Source: Exophiala sp. HKRS030 (lineage: Eukaryota > Ascomycota > Eurotiomycetes > Chaetothyriales > Herpotrichiellaceae). Taken from it: 64,000 nucleotides of DNA. Below, piece by piece: positions 10,151 through 21,543 of this stretch; positions within the stretch are counted from its first letter, which is position 1, and each line of letters begins with the position of its first letter. Below the pieces are notes generated by a model. That model saw only the letters and a list, made by a program, of their open reading frames with translations, had not been told where the DNA came from and did not search any database. The position numbers and the translations under genes were made by a program. Where the stretch lies: positions 1,984,001-2,048,000 of the forward strand of contig JAHWDD010000007.1 of the NCBI GenBank assembly GCA_023897205.1, read 5' to 3'.

Positions 10151-10810
10151 CGTGTTTCCCGGGCTACGGACCACGACTCCGCAGTTGAATGTACACTATC
10201 CTGGGATTTACTCGCCCTTTCATCCAAGACCAAAAAATTGCAGCCTACCACCATCAAGCAACTGCCGCGCTAGCGTAGTAACCTAAGAAGGCAATGTCGT
10301 ACACTTGGGTGTTGACACAAGTAACCGGAGATACGACTGGCTGGTTCACCAAATTCTTTGCGACCTGCCTCCAGTGCATATGACGACAGGACAACTTAAG
10401 CATTACGGTGACTGTCCACCGCTTTCTGGCGAGAAAAGATTAATTGCTGAGAATTATGCCGCTCCAGGGGCATCTCAGCCACGTACAATCAAGTTGCAAG
10501 TGAATTGCTTCCAAGCGAAAATATCATTCACTCAAACTGGAAGCCAGTTGATGATGGCTGGAATGACCAATCTAGAATTGGGCTCAGAGAGCCCTTTGAA
10601 CGCAGCATGAATGCCTAAGACACTAGGAGTCACTGACTGGTCATCCTCTCTTCACTTTACCTCTGTCACTTCACTTGAATTTTCATTTCTCCGTCCACCT
10701 TCGAGTCCTTTCTCTTCTTCTCAGACGACGCGTTCTCAAACAACGGATCTCCCAATCAGACCATCTTGAGCTTGTCTGCCCTTTACCTTGCTGAGGCTGA
10801 GTTGACCAGT
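10151..10810. other. Gene-free stretch with promoter of the ATPase/methyltransferase-like gene
   Basis: No supported gene is seen. A pyrimidine-rich tract at about 10640-10735 precedes the downstream gene, as is common in fungal promoters. Confidence 0.5.
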
Positions 10811-13800
10811 ATGGCTCCGCCGTCCTCGAGCCCTCTCCAAGACAGAGCGTCTGACGACGAAGAACTTGACACAAGTGATAATGATCCTTACACGCTGAAG
10901 AAAGGTCAAATATCATTAGGTCTGAGCACGAGGTACAGTCCCACGTGGACACCTGAACATGCATTCAGAGAGCTTTATCAAAACTGGTATACTCTAACAC
11001 CTCTCTCATCATCATTTCCACTAATATCAATCAGGAAAGATGGTATCCTCTCTTCCTTCAAACTGGATATCAATCTCTTTAAACCTGTCATCACAGAGGA
11101 TGATTTATCCATCGACATCACTGTTCATGCCCATCTACCAACAAGAGTCGCGCCAGCACGGAACCAACCTTCACAACTACTCGGGTATATCACATTCAAG
11201 AAAAAGACAGGACTTCTTGAAATGAGCAATTTCCAGGCGAAGCTAGAAAGAGAACATCTCGATCTTGGAGAAAGCAGTAAAAGGGACGATGAAAACCTTG
11301 CAGGCTTTCACGGTGAAGGCTTTAAACTCGCTGCATTGGTCATGGTCCGAAATGGCTATGGAATGAAATTCGAGTCGAATTCTTTCTACTGGAATTTCGT
11401 ACTACGCGGACAGAATGGGCATGAAATCTTACACTGCAGTCTCAATCCGAGATCACTTGAAATGCTACGCAGAGAGAAAGCACGTTTTGCGACACTGAAA
11501 GGTTCATCATCTTCTTTCCGTCGTTCTCTATCGCCGAATATTTGGGAAGATACTACTGTGAAGGTGGGGGCTCTCAAGAATAATCGCTCCGCAATTAGTT
11601 TGACAGATTTTCGTAAGTGGTTGACAGTCACTCTTGACCTGCAGAAATTTGGGGAGAATGACATTCTACGCGTTCGGTCTGGAGACCTGATCCTCGCTGG
11701 AGCTTACATAGGTGCAATCTACCTGAAGGGCTTGAAAGTTGAGGAGAATCGGTCCAGTTCTGCATACTATCGATTTGGCTACAATTTCCACCATGGGAAA
11801 ATAAACCGAGACCGAGAGAAAATGATGGATCGACACGAGGAAGCACAAATGGTTGCAGCAATCTGGCAAGAGGCTATGTGCCTGAACGGATGGAGCAACG
11901 CAGTCGCAGACCACTATTTCCATCTGTTACAAGATGATGGTAATCCGGGCGACACCTTTTCAGCCAGCAAAACCGTTTCGAGACTTACAATGGGCAAACT
12001 ATGGGACTACATGAGAATAACGTTCCCCGACTCCTTTTTCTTCTCCTCGGATGAAGATAGCACTACCTCAAATGCTATGACCCAGGTATGGAATTTGCCC
12101 GTCAGTTTCGAACGATGCTTACCACTCGTGCAGGATGCTATCATCGAAAAAGACCTTGGCAAGCGCCCTTATAAACTCAAGAGTGTCTTTTGGAAGCTTC
12201 TCAAAAAGTACTCGCTGGTCCGCACGCCACATGAAGAACGAGTCTTCCTCTTCTCTCACTCACCACCAGTGTCGATCCCAAACCATACGTTCAGTATTCA
12301 GGTCGATAGAGCACTCAGATGTGCTTTGAAATCAAGCGTAGCTTTGGAGCACATCAATATCCAGGTTGTGAAAGGTAGGTCCTTGAATATTGATGTGCTA
12401 TTTCAAAGTACCGGCAGTCTCCTCAGAATCCATGATAAATGGCTTGCATCTTCTGAAGTCCACCAGAACAGGCAATGTAGCCTTTTTGAAGCCAAAAATG
12501 GCTGCTTGTCCTCCGAGGACATCTTCTTATGCGATCATGCAATCAACGACCTAATTGAAATGGTTGCTGGGGAGGTTCAGGGTCCATTGAAGCTCGAACA
12601 CGGAGAATGTCAAGCCCTAAGGAGCACTATAGCAAAGAAGCTCCAGGAGATGCCCCGAGCGGTTCGTATGAAAGGCACAGGAAATCCTGATGAGCTCCTT
12701 GTTTCGTGGGCGGGAGCCCAGAGCCGCGCGTTCTCAGACAACTACGGCGAATACATTGATTATTCCGTCATTTTGCACAAGACAAGTTCATGTGAGGCGA
12801 AGAAGAATGCTCTGATTAGCGATACTAGTGAGTTCTGTGATCATGACCAGGTTTGTGTACTGACCCTTCTTAGGAGCAGGACATATTGTTGACTTATTCT
12901 CTGGTGCTGCGCAACCTGCTGATCCCTGTGGATGCCCGCGTCAAACCATTCCTGGAAACATATTTCACGCCCTTTTTCGAGGACTTGACACTCGCGAGAC
13001 TTATTTCCCGATGGTGTCCCGTCTGAATGCTATGGCATTCTACGCCTCTCCACCAGCAGCCATTCAACCTGCCCAGGCAGCCGTTCGATCCTCTCGAAAA
13101 GCTATTCAACCTACCCAAGCAACTGTTCAACCGGCCCAAGGAGCTGTTCAATCTGCCCCAGCAGTAGTTCAACCAGCCCACATGACAGTCCAATCTGCCC
13201 AAGTAGATAGGCATGCCGAAGATTGTCGGTCTTGGGAAACATGGAACACCGAGCACCTTCCTCAGCTTTACGGAACCTTCGTTGAATGCCGTGAGGCAAA
13301 AAACGTACGCCCTGTTCCTATAGAGCGATCAAAATCCAGAGCTAATCTGAAGCAGTTCGATGCGACAAGTCTTAATAGCCTTGAATGTGAGCACTTGGAC
13401 TATACCTTTGAGAACAACGAAAACGCCCTGGTTCTCATTGAACAGCACGATTCTCGTCGCTACGTCCTTTTGATACATGACATTCTCAGATATGGAATCG
13501 ACGACAATGCTGTGTACCGCCTTGTGGGCACCAAGTATTCCTTTCTCGCAGACATTGGTGTCTTCAATAAGATGAGAGGGTCTAGTGAAACAATTGGCAA
13601 CAAGGAGCTCATTCTACATTTTGAAGATTTCAGTCTGATGGGAACGCCAATCGACGCCGAGATGATTGACGTTGCAGACATCGCCTTAGTCCATGCATCT
13701 GACGAAGCAGCCATCAAGTTTATCGCTCCTTCGCCCATGAATGAAGACAGTAAGTCTCGCTAATCGTGTTTCTCTGCAAAACTTCTAACACAATCGAAAG

Positions 13801-15084
13801 ACTCTGGGTTCTTCTGCCGATATGCAATTCAAGCTTCACAAGACCCAAGTGGCACGTACCTTACATCTTTGGCGCCTCATCTCATCAGATGGAAAGGTCG
13901 CAAGTTCACAACTACGTCGCTATCACCGTTGGTTTTTGACTTATCGCCAAATGTCCTCGGGACCTCGGAGGGCTTCGCGCAAGCCAATTTCTCAATTCGA
14001 GCAGCTCTAGGCTTCGACAATGTCAAGGACGCCACATGGAAGGTATTTATATTGTTCAATTTACAGCAATCTCTCAAAATGCTAACTTTATCAGATTCGT
14101 CATAACAACAGTCAAGTCTTTGATGGCATACCTACTGATATTTTGAGAGATTTCCAAATGTCTCGACTGCAGGATATCACTTTGTCGCAGCCAGTCCCTC
14201 CTAAAGTTGCTCTCATTTCAAGCGGATCAGAATATTTCAGGTTGAACCGTCTGAATGAAGCTCTTCCCACGATCGAGGAGTTTTTGAAGCCTCTGACAGA
14301 TATTAGAGGTGTCGCACACGCTCTCGAGCCTGATTTCTACGTTATGCTACTCTCACCAGCCGTTTTACATCGTAACGCTGTATCAACGTTCTCGGCCACG
14401 ATTCTGGAGCTGTTGGAGAAGAGAATGTCTGTGCATCTCAGACTTTTCTCACTCAAAGACCTAGGTCTCCCCCAGTCCAGGAACATCTTGGTTGTTACAG
14501 CAGGTCCCTTTTCGAATGCCTTGTCAAATATCCGTTGGCGTTCGGAAGACGACGCTCGCTTGTCTATGGCTGACGTACTGCGAGATCTTTCTTTCGAAAA
14601 TCCACGTAGCATCCACGGCGGTGATGTTGGTCTTGTGTGCTCTCGAATTGGGGAACCCGGGTACATCTTCAATCATAATACCGGACGACATCCATCCGGA
14701 GATGATCCGAGTGTTATTGAGCCCGACTCGGATATCGCTCTTCATCTTGGGCGTCAATCATGGATACATCCAGGTAAGTCGGATCCATCTTGATGTCTTT
14801 GTATGGAAGCTAATCATGACTTGATCAATACAGACCGCAGAGATCGTCTGACTGTCCGAGAACTTGCACGCATCCAAGGATTCCCCGACGACTTTGTGTT
14901 TTTCGGGTCAGAAGACTTGCAATATGAGACTGTGTGCCGAGCTGTACCACCAATCGTCGCGAAGAAGGTGGCTCAAACGATTCGTCGGGTCATTGAGAGA
15001 TACACACAAGTGGGAAGGGTGAAGCTCGGACAGATGCCTCGAGGTAATAAACGGGCCAAGCTTAATGACGATCAAAAGGAGTGA
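10811..15084 (+). CDS. GHKL-type ATPase fused to BAH-like region and degenerate C5-cytosine methyltransferase-like domain
   Basis: Six exons are inferred: 10811-10986, 11035-12827, 12874-13749, 13801-14042, 14095-14773 and 14834-15084, giving 1338 residues in consistent phase. Residues about 50-65 hold a GHKL N-box-like FRELYQNWKDGI, made only after removal of a 48 bp intron. Residues 151-159 hold HGEGFKLAA, the glycine-rich lid motif. A (A/T)VQPAQx heptapeptide repeat spans residues 719-767, and a BAH-like stretch (ALVLIEQHDSRRYVLLIHDI ... NKELILHFEDFSLMG) spans about 836-960. From residue 990 a methyltransferase-like fold appears: a motif I/II relic (VFDLSPNVLGTSEGF, RAALGFD), a motif VIII relic (LPQSRNILVV), motif IX (RLTVRELARIQGFPDDFVF) and a motif X relic (AVPPIVAKKVA). 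The PCQ catalytic motif position reads SGSEYFRLNR and the ENV position is replaced. A nuclear chromatin role without methyl transfer is inferred. Confidence 0.8.
12888..12908 (+). other. Isolated motif I-like VDLFSGA segment inside the ATPase/methyltransferase-like gene
   Basis: At the start of exon 3 the codons spell VDLFSGA, close to motif I of C5 methyltransferases, about 330 residues before the real domain relic. No other methyltransferase motif follows it before the heptapeptide repeat. It may be chance or the trace of an earlier domain. Confidence 0.35.
13059..13205 (+). repeat. Seven tandem 21-bp units encoding a heptapeptide repeat
   Basis: Seven consecutive in-frame units read AIQPAQA, AVRSSRK, AIQPTQA, TVQPAQG, AVQSAPA, VVQPAHM, TVQSAQV. 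The units are imperfect at DNA level, so the repeat is not recent. It forms a flexible Ala/Gln/Pro/Val linker between the ATPase-like and BAH-like parts of the protein. Confidence 0.9.
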
Positions 15085-16448
15085 TGTGGACGTGGGACGT
15101 ACAAAGACTACGATGCGTCGGCGAACGCGACTCGAGAATCGATCGGTGCCGAGAAAGGAGGCAGGGTGATATCAGTGTATGACTGGAACAAAAAAACATT
15201 ACACCTCCCTTGTAGGAAGGCCTTGGTCCAGCTAAATAGCCTTGCGGGTATGATTTTTTGGAGGGCATCATGATGAAAAGCAAAAGCCACAGGATAGAAA
15301 GTCGGCTGGAAATCCAGTTACAGGACTCGAGTCACTCCACCTCATTGTAACAAATAGATCAATCACTTGCGGCTCTTGCCTCACGATTTCATCCCCTCAA
15401 AAGTTATTAATTTGCCGCACTGTTCTGTGTGATCCCGTTGTTTTTGAATCAGTGCTCGATCGAATACTTACCTACTTGGCTATCTAGGTATGGGGACAGT
15501 GTGGAGAAATCACACTTGATCACTGACAAAAGGGTCATCAACTCCTACTCTCTTCCCGCCCGAAGACGGCACGAAGTATAAGAGAATAAATCCCGATACC
15601 GCCAAAGTGTTCAGGGACACACCTTCTAGCTAGACAAGGGGGGTGATGAGTACGTGTCACGTCACACGGGCAAGACGCAGTGCCACTGGTAGTGTAGTGC
15701 AACTCGGCGTCTTACTTGGGTTGGTTATACCTGAAATAGTGGTGGCCTGTCTTTCAAGACGTCGCCGACCCGTCGCAACACCTGTGATATTTCCCCGTCC
15801 TTCTTCTTTTCTTCTTTTCTTCTTCTTCTTCATATCCTCCCAAAGTTTCATCTTCTCCTTTCTCGCACGCGACATTTTGTCAGTGTGACAATAAGCGTGA
15901 CAGCACATATCGTTCAGCAAAGGGATCGGCTTTGAAAGGACAAATCTTTTACTGGACGAGTGTATCTGACCATGACCCCAAGGAACCCAAGGATCTTGTG
16001 TGGGGGGTCGTGAACTAGTTTTTCGCGGGGCCCGCGCGAATTGAATCCCCAGAGAGACCAGAAATGTCAGGACCTCGGGACATTTTATCGTTTCTTTGTG
16101 TGACAGGTCGAGGGACATTCCTCCGGTGCGGAGTTGGAGTGGTTGAATGATGTGACAGATGTGTACAATACACGCAAGAACCGCTTCAACAGGTTACTCG
16201 GGCACCTACAGAAGACAAAACATTTTGTGACCACATGAAATTCATTTGGGGGTGGGTTTACTCAGTAGGAACTTGACAAGTGCCATCTGACTGACCTTGC
16301 CGACTATTGTATGAGAACTATGAGACCGTCCCCCTTGTCTCTGCCCCCCCCCTCTCCCTCCTCCACAAAACAATCCAGGAGATACGTACTGAAGTACATG
16401 TGCTGGATCAAGAAACCCCCCACTTGATCCGACATTCATCTTCTTTGG

Positions 16449-16478
16449 TTTCCGTTTCCGTCTCCGTTTCCGTCTCCG
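16449..16478. repeat. TTTCCG/TCTCCG hexamer repeat
   Basis: Five consecutive hexamers in the order TTTCCG, TTTCCG, TCTCCG, TTTCCG, TCTCCG. Related TTTCC units recur at 16583-16650. Confidence 0.85.
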
Positions 16479-16552
16479 CATGTCTCCAAGTCAGAAGAAT
16501 AAGTCCGATCTCTTTCGCCTGATCTGCGACTTCGTCCCGAAAACCCCACATT

Positions 16553-16569
16553 CATGCATGCATGCATGC
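16553..16569. repeat. CATG tetranucleotide tract
   Basis: CATGCATGCATGCATGC, a short self-complementary microsatellite. Confidence 0.9.
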
Positions 16570-17174
16570 TTTCCCGTTCTCTAGCGCGTTTCCGTTCCTT
16601 GCTAGAGAGATAACGTTTCCATTTCCGTAGCACGTACGTTTCCCTTTTCCCATTGACCCGAGAACACTATGGGCTTTCCTTTCGTAGCTTTCCCGCTGCT
16701 GCCTGACATACACGCGTACCAACAAACTGGTGACAGAGTCCCGAGAAAAACAAAACGGTTGGCCATGGGCAAAACAAAAGAGACAGGAAAAACCTGGGCG
16801 GGCTGTGCTTGTTTTTTTGTCGTCAACATTTCGGACCACGAAAGCAATAAGGAATCCTCATTCCGCAAGGTCGACGACGTGTGTAGGTTTTGTGTGTGCT
16901 GGTAGCTGCCTCCGATCGGCAGTGGTGCAAATGGAAAAGAGACAAAAAAATTATCGCCATCAAGGAGGACCATCAAGGAAAATGGCTGGCGCTGGTATCC
17001 ATCAAACTCGTTTCGTAGTCGTGCATGTAATAAGACATTGGTGGCGTGAATCGAAAAAAAACAACAAAAAATGACATCGACGACCCTACCATGAGCAGGT
17101 AGAGGGCACGTCCTTGTAAGGAAATTCGTAAAGATGGGATGCTGAAAGACAGATTCGTACGAATATCGTCATCT

Positions 17175-17426
17175 TTAATGACCCAATCTCAAAAATTCGG
17201 TGACCTTGACATCGTCAACGGGTGAGGCGACCGTGGTCTTATTGGTGACGGGGACGGTAGGCTCCTCGGCAGCATTGGAATCGGCGCTCGCGGTAGAGCT
17301 GGATCGGCGAGTCTTTTGCAGTGCGGGAATGATTGACTCGACCTCGGTGGTGGTCTCGAGAACGGCCGCGCGGTGGGCGATGGGAATGAGTTGGAGGAAG
17401 TTGTTATTGTTGACTGGGCTAGACAT
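17175..17426 (-). CDS. Small hypothetical protein, 83 residues
   Basis: The frame starts at the second ATG (MSSPVNNNNF); 25 further codons upstream are open but look like leader. The protein is polar, with a conserved-looking head (FLQLIPIAHRAAVLETTTEVE), a basic-serine patch (RRSSSTASADS) and a C-terminal FLRLGH. It has no signal peptide or membrane segment. The compact two-ended pattern with a disordered middle is seen in small stress- or conidiation-associated ascomycete proteins, but I do not recognise the family. It is the only plausible gene between 15.1 and 21.5 kb. Confidence 0.5.
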   Translation of the reverse strand: MSSPVNNNNFLQLIPIAHRAAVLETTTEVESIIPALQKTRRSSSTASADSNAAEEPTVPVTNKTTVASPVDDVKVTEFLRLGH

Positions 17427-20400
17427 CTTGCTTGGTTGTAGTAGAGAAAATGTATTGCTTAGTAGATGATGGTCCGGATGGTTTTGGAAAGTGAGGGGCA
17501 CAGAGAGGGTCGCCGAGGTTGAGTAGGTATATGTATGAGTTGGGAACGAGCTCGGACGTTTCTTCTTCCTTGTATATTGAATGACGCAAGGGCCAGGCGA
17601 TTTATTGATGGGCTCTCGGTTGTACGGAGATCACGAGAGGTGTCTGTAAGCAGATATTTTGGTCTTGGTTTGTGCCCGGTTGTTTGAAGCCTATGAGTTG
17701 GTTCGGTGCTGCTGACCGAGGAGATTGGGAATGGAAGAGAGGAGTTTCAAAAAGGTCCGAGACGGAAATGGGGTGTAAGAAAACGGAGGATGGATTTGAA
17801 TACGAGGACAGGCTGGAAAAGTCTCTCAGTGAAGGTTTGTGCAACATACTTATAGACCTTTTGACTTGTGAGCCTCTTGAGAAGCCGAGGGGGGAAACGC
17901 GATGGTTTAGTCTCGACTGGGCCCAAGTCAGCACGCCCCGTTGTCGTCAACTGGGATGTCGATGGTGCGACGGCGAATGGAATCCGTGTTGATCCCGGAG
18001 CAACCCGGTAATACGAGGCGTGAGTCTTGGACATGGTTCGGAAACATGGTCATGGCTGCCTCGAGATACTGGAGATATGGTCCGTCAGTGGAGAGAAGCT
18101 GGAATGCCCGTGTCAGGCCGCAGCTAACATCGGTTAGTGTGGCATGATTATCAAGACATCCCTGACATGTCTCTCATACGATGATGACGATGTTCGGTTC
18201 TTCCTGCAATTATAACTCGTATCAACTGCCTTGTAATCATGTGCTGAGAATATTGTTGCTTTCGAGGGCCTAGACCCTCAACTTGTGCAACTGTAGTGTT
18301 GTGGGACGTGGCCATCACTCAATGCGGGACAATAGAAGTCCGTAAAGAGGAGGACTGATAACGACGCTTGGTAATCGCCGGTGACGCCATGGCCCTGCCT
18401 GATGGACTGTACGAGTACTTCCTTGAGTAGTTGTAAATTAGTGCCCGTAGAGTACGGGGGTATCTAGACGGAGTGTTTTTCGGGTTGTTCTGGAATCTCC
18501 GTGATTTTGTCGTGTTTCGGAGGGTTGAACCACTTCGGACTCCCGGCCTCGGAGTTTGGATTATCGTTGCCTTGTCGTCGATATCTTCGCCATTGGTTCA
18601 TTGCGCATTGCGAAAGGTAAAAGGCTAGAGCCATTTGTTACCCCTACAGCATCAAGGGACATTTGACATCTCGGTGCATGCTTTCGTATCTGACAGTGTT
18701 GTCGCATACAGATCGGCTATGGCTCATCCGTATCCACGATACTTGTGTTGATCGGGCTGTTGAATACCTCCAAACATTTCTGTTTGCAGAGTACCGCAGG
18801 CAATCTTCTCAAGCTGCTACCTTTTGGCGCCTTTCGCAGATTGTGACGAATTGAGAAGAGATGTATGAGACTGCCGAACAGTCTTTCTAACTTTGTGTAA
18901 ACATCTTAACCAAATAAAGTCTTGGCAAGAGATATAAGAATAAATCTACCTGGTAATAACGAAGAGCCCTTATTTCCAAGTGCTATTACGATAATTCCAT
19001 CGCTGATCTTGTGGACAGCTCGCAGTAGAGTAAGTACTTACATTCGTCTGCCCGTCTCCATTTTGCATAGGTGTGGTAGCCCTTTGATTCCGCACCACTA
19101 CCTATTGGAAGGCATTTCACTGGTTTTCTACTTGAGGGTCGAATGAGAATGTTTGCCGGCGAAAAGTCGTATCAGGAGACGCAGATAAGCAGCGTTTCTG
19201 AAGCCACACGAATTCTCCTCATATGCCTCTTTGCGTGAGGGCGTCTCGACTATTAGCACTAACGGCAATGACGCATCACACTGGCTGTGACCCCTCTGCG
19301 CCCGATTTCTTCGGCATTTACTCGTGCCTCCTTCGACTGTCATCTAGTGTCAATTATACTTGTAGGTTACCTTACCATTTAGAGATAACTGGCGGAGAGT
19401 CATATTCTGAAGAAATTAACAACCGGTCGCAGGTAGGAACCGCATAGAGTGCTGCGCAATCCCGATTTGGATGGTTTAAGCTGGCATGAGCGAGAGTGTG
19501 ACAGCCTGCATAACCGTTGACCATCGACTCGACAACAGCACGACATGTTATCGCCTTGAGGTTAGCAATGAGAAAGAGGGCCACTGCACAGAAAAGAGGA
19601 ATGCACCACTTCGCCGACACGGGCCTCATCGGGAAGTCCGATAAGGATTCCAGCTGTCGTTATGAGCAGTTTTGTCAAAAGGGGTTAATTTGAGTGATAC
19701 AGGGAGGGGTAAGGCACTGTTGCACGACGCAGCACCACATTCACTCGTGTACGCATATTTTCGTCGCCGTCGATACTGACCTTTAGGCGCAGCCTACTCG
19801 AAAGATGTATTGTTACCCAATTATCCTAGCTTAAGTCAACTGCCGACGGTTGCTTTTGGTACTTCTTGGAGCAAATGTATGCTCTGCGTAAGCCATCACC
19901 TTACGAATGACTGTTTTCCTAGACGCTAACTAGCTTATACCATTTCGATTCGCGATCCATCGGTATCGGCTAGCTTTTGGTCACTAGGATATACAGAACG
20001 GATAAGAGGTTAACAAGAGCTAAGTTTCGAAATGCTCCTAGTTACCCTGATTACCCTCCGTCTTTCTTGAGTTAAATTGAAGTTTGACTTAATCTCGTCG
20101 TGTCACTCCGTCAAATCAGCCTGGTCAACGAAGTAAAACACATCTTGGAGATTCGACAATCTATAGCATTACAGAGATCTCGGGTTCCTTAATCTATTGG
20201 AAGGACTCTCCTCGAACTGCAAAGCCTCTATTTCAAAGCAGGCCCATGGTGGGTAGAATTGATGGTAATGTTCATAACCGGCTTTTTTATGTTTTTACGA
20301 GGACTTGGAGGATGCTCCCTCCGTACGGTCACTCAGGATACCAGGCTCGACTTGTGGACTGTTCCAAGATACTCGGCGCTACCCAAAGTCAGAAAAACTC

Positions 20401-21543
20401 CGAGTGGACAAGCGAATATCAAAATGCCCCTCTCAGCCACGTTGAGTACCGAGTCCATCTATTTGGACCAGCATTATTATGGCGTCAATGAAATTATGCT
20501 GCCTCTTGATCTGTGAAGAATCAAACTTTGATAAGCGCGATGGTTCGCGCGTTTCATCAACAAACCCCTGCAGGGCCAAGTCTATCCTCGAACAACTTAC
20601 AAGAGACACACTGGTGCACAAAGGATGCTCACCACGAGTTTACGCAGGAATACTCAATGGGTCTCCCAACAATATTCAAAGGTCCTATATCGTCTCTTCT
20701 TTTTACAAGTAAAGGATTTATACGGATCAATCTGCACTCGGGGTATCTTGCTAGTAGGGTCCAGCTTCTTACCCATTGCCAAACCCCCCGCTCCACATGA
20801 GATCGGCTTGTTCCTTGAAACTCAATATAAACACCAAGTGGGATAGCGAGATTCGGTTCTTGGGCACTTCGGCTCACGGAACTGCAGAAAAGATGCGAGT
20901 GTTTGCCACGAGGCTTTCCCTCGAGAACCCCTGCTTTCGCTGCGACCTCGCATCGGACAACTGCGTCAGATATGGCTTCCGGCTCGCTTTCATGGAACCC
21001 TGTCATTAAGCCGTCGAGAACGCAACATGGAGCGCTAACCTCATGGCGGAAAGCGAGGACCAGGTGAACAACAAGGACATGTACCCCGTTTCTGCCCCTT
21101 GATAATTTGTTACTTGTCTCCTATGCACCTGTCGCCCTTCAACAAATTTGGCAGTCCAAAAGCCCACAACATGGCAACTCTGAGCCGCAGGGTACTGGGA
21201 TGCCGGAGATGTAGTTCTTGTCTTGTCCTGAAACAACGAATGCGGACCTAGCATGGGCAAGCCATCTGGTCAACTTGCAAAGGAGAACTCGGACTGCCCG
21301 ACGACTCGTACGGCTGGGACTATCCTATAAAAGCAGACGTTTCATCAGACATGGTGAACTTTGTGGGATCAATCAAATTTGACATCCTTTATTTGCTGGC
21401 ACTTTTCTTCCTTCTGTCATTCGTTTTTAAAGCGCACCCAGAGACTCCCTTTTACGTTCTTTTTCAACAGAAGCGGGTTCTTTAGAGAAGCAAGGAGGAG
21501 GGGGAAACTGAAGAAAGACAAAGCAAGCCGCGAAATTTGGACA
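17427..21543. other. Long gene-poor stretch (4.1 kb)
   Basis: Every frame is broken into fragments of at most about 125 residues with no recognisable domain. No tRNA-like or repeat structure was seen by eye. It may hold decayed repeat sequence, a long 5' region of the small gene at its left edge, or non-coding transcripts. Confidence 0.5.
21326..21331 (+). promoter_or_regulatory. TATA-box-like TATAAA upstream of expansin-like gene
   Basis: TATAAA lies 218 bp before the start codon of the expansin-like gene. The distance allows for a 5' leader of about 150-180 nt. Confidence 0.35.

Larger units (their letters stand above)
15085..17174. other. Gene-free stretch with pyrimidine tracts and simple repeats
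   Basis: No coding sequence is supported. The stretch has a TC-rich tract (about 15789-15851), five TTTCCG/TCTCCG hexamers (16449-16478) and a CATG(CATG)n tract (16553-16569). Open frames here are simple-sequence artefacts. Confidence 0.55.

Noticed and set aside
15657..16118. 153-codon minus-strand frame
   Set aside because: Lys/Arg run comes from the pyrimidine tract on the plus strand; no conserved pattern.
20629..21006. 125-codon minus-strand frame in the gene-poor region
   Set aside because: No motif, no neighbouring exon with matching phase, and overlapping frames of similar length on the other strand.
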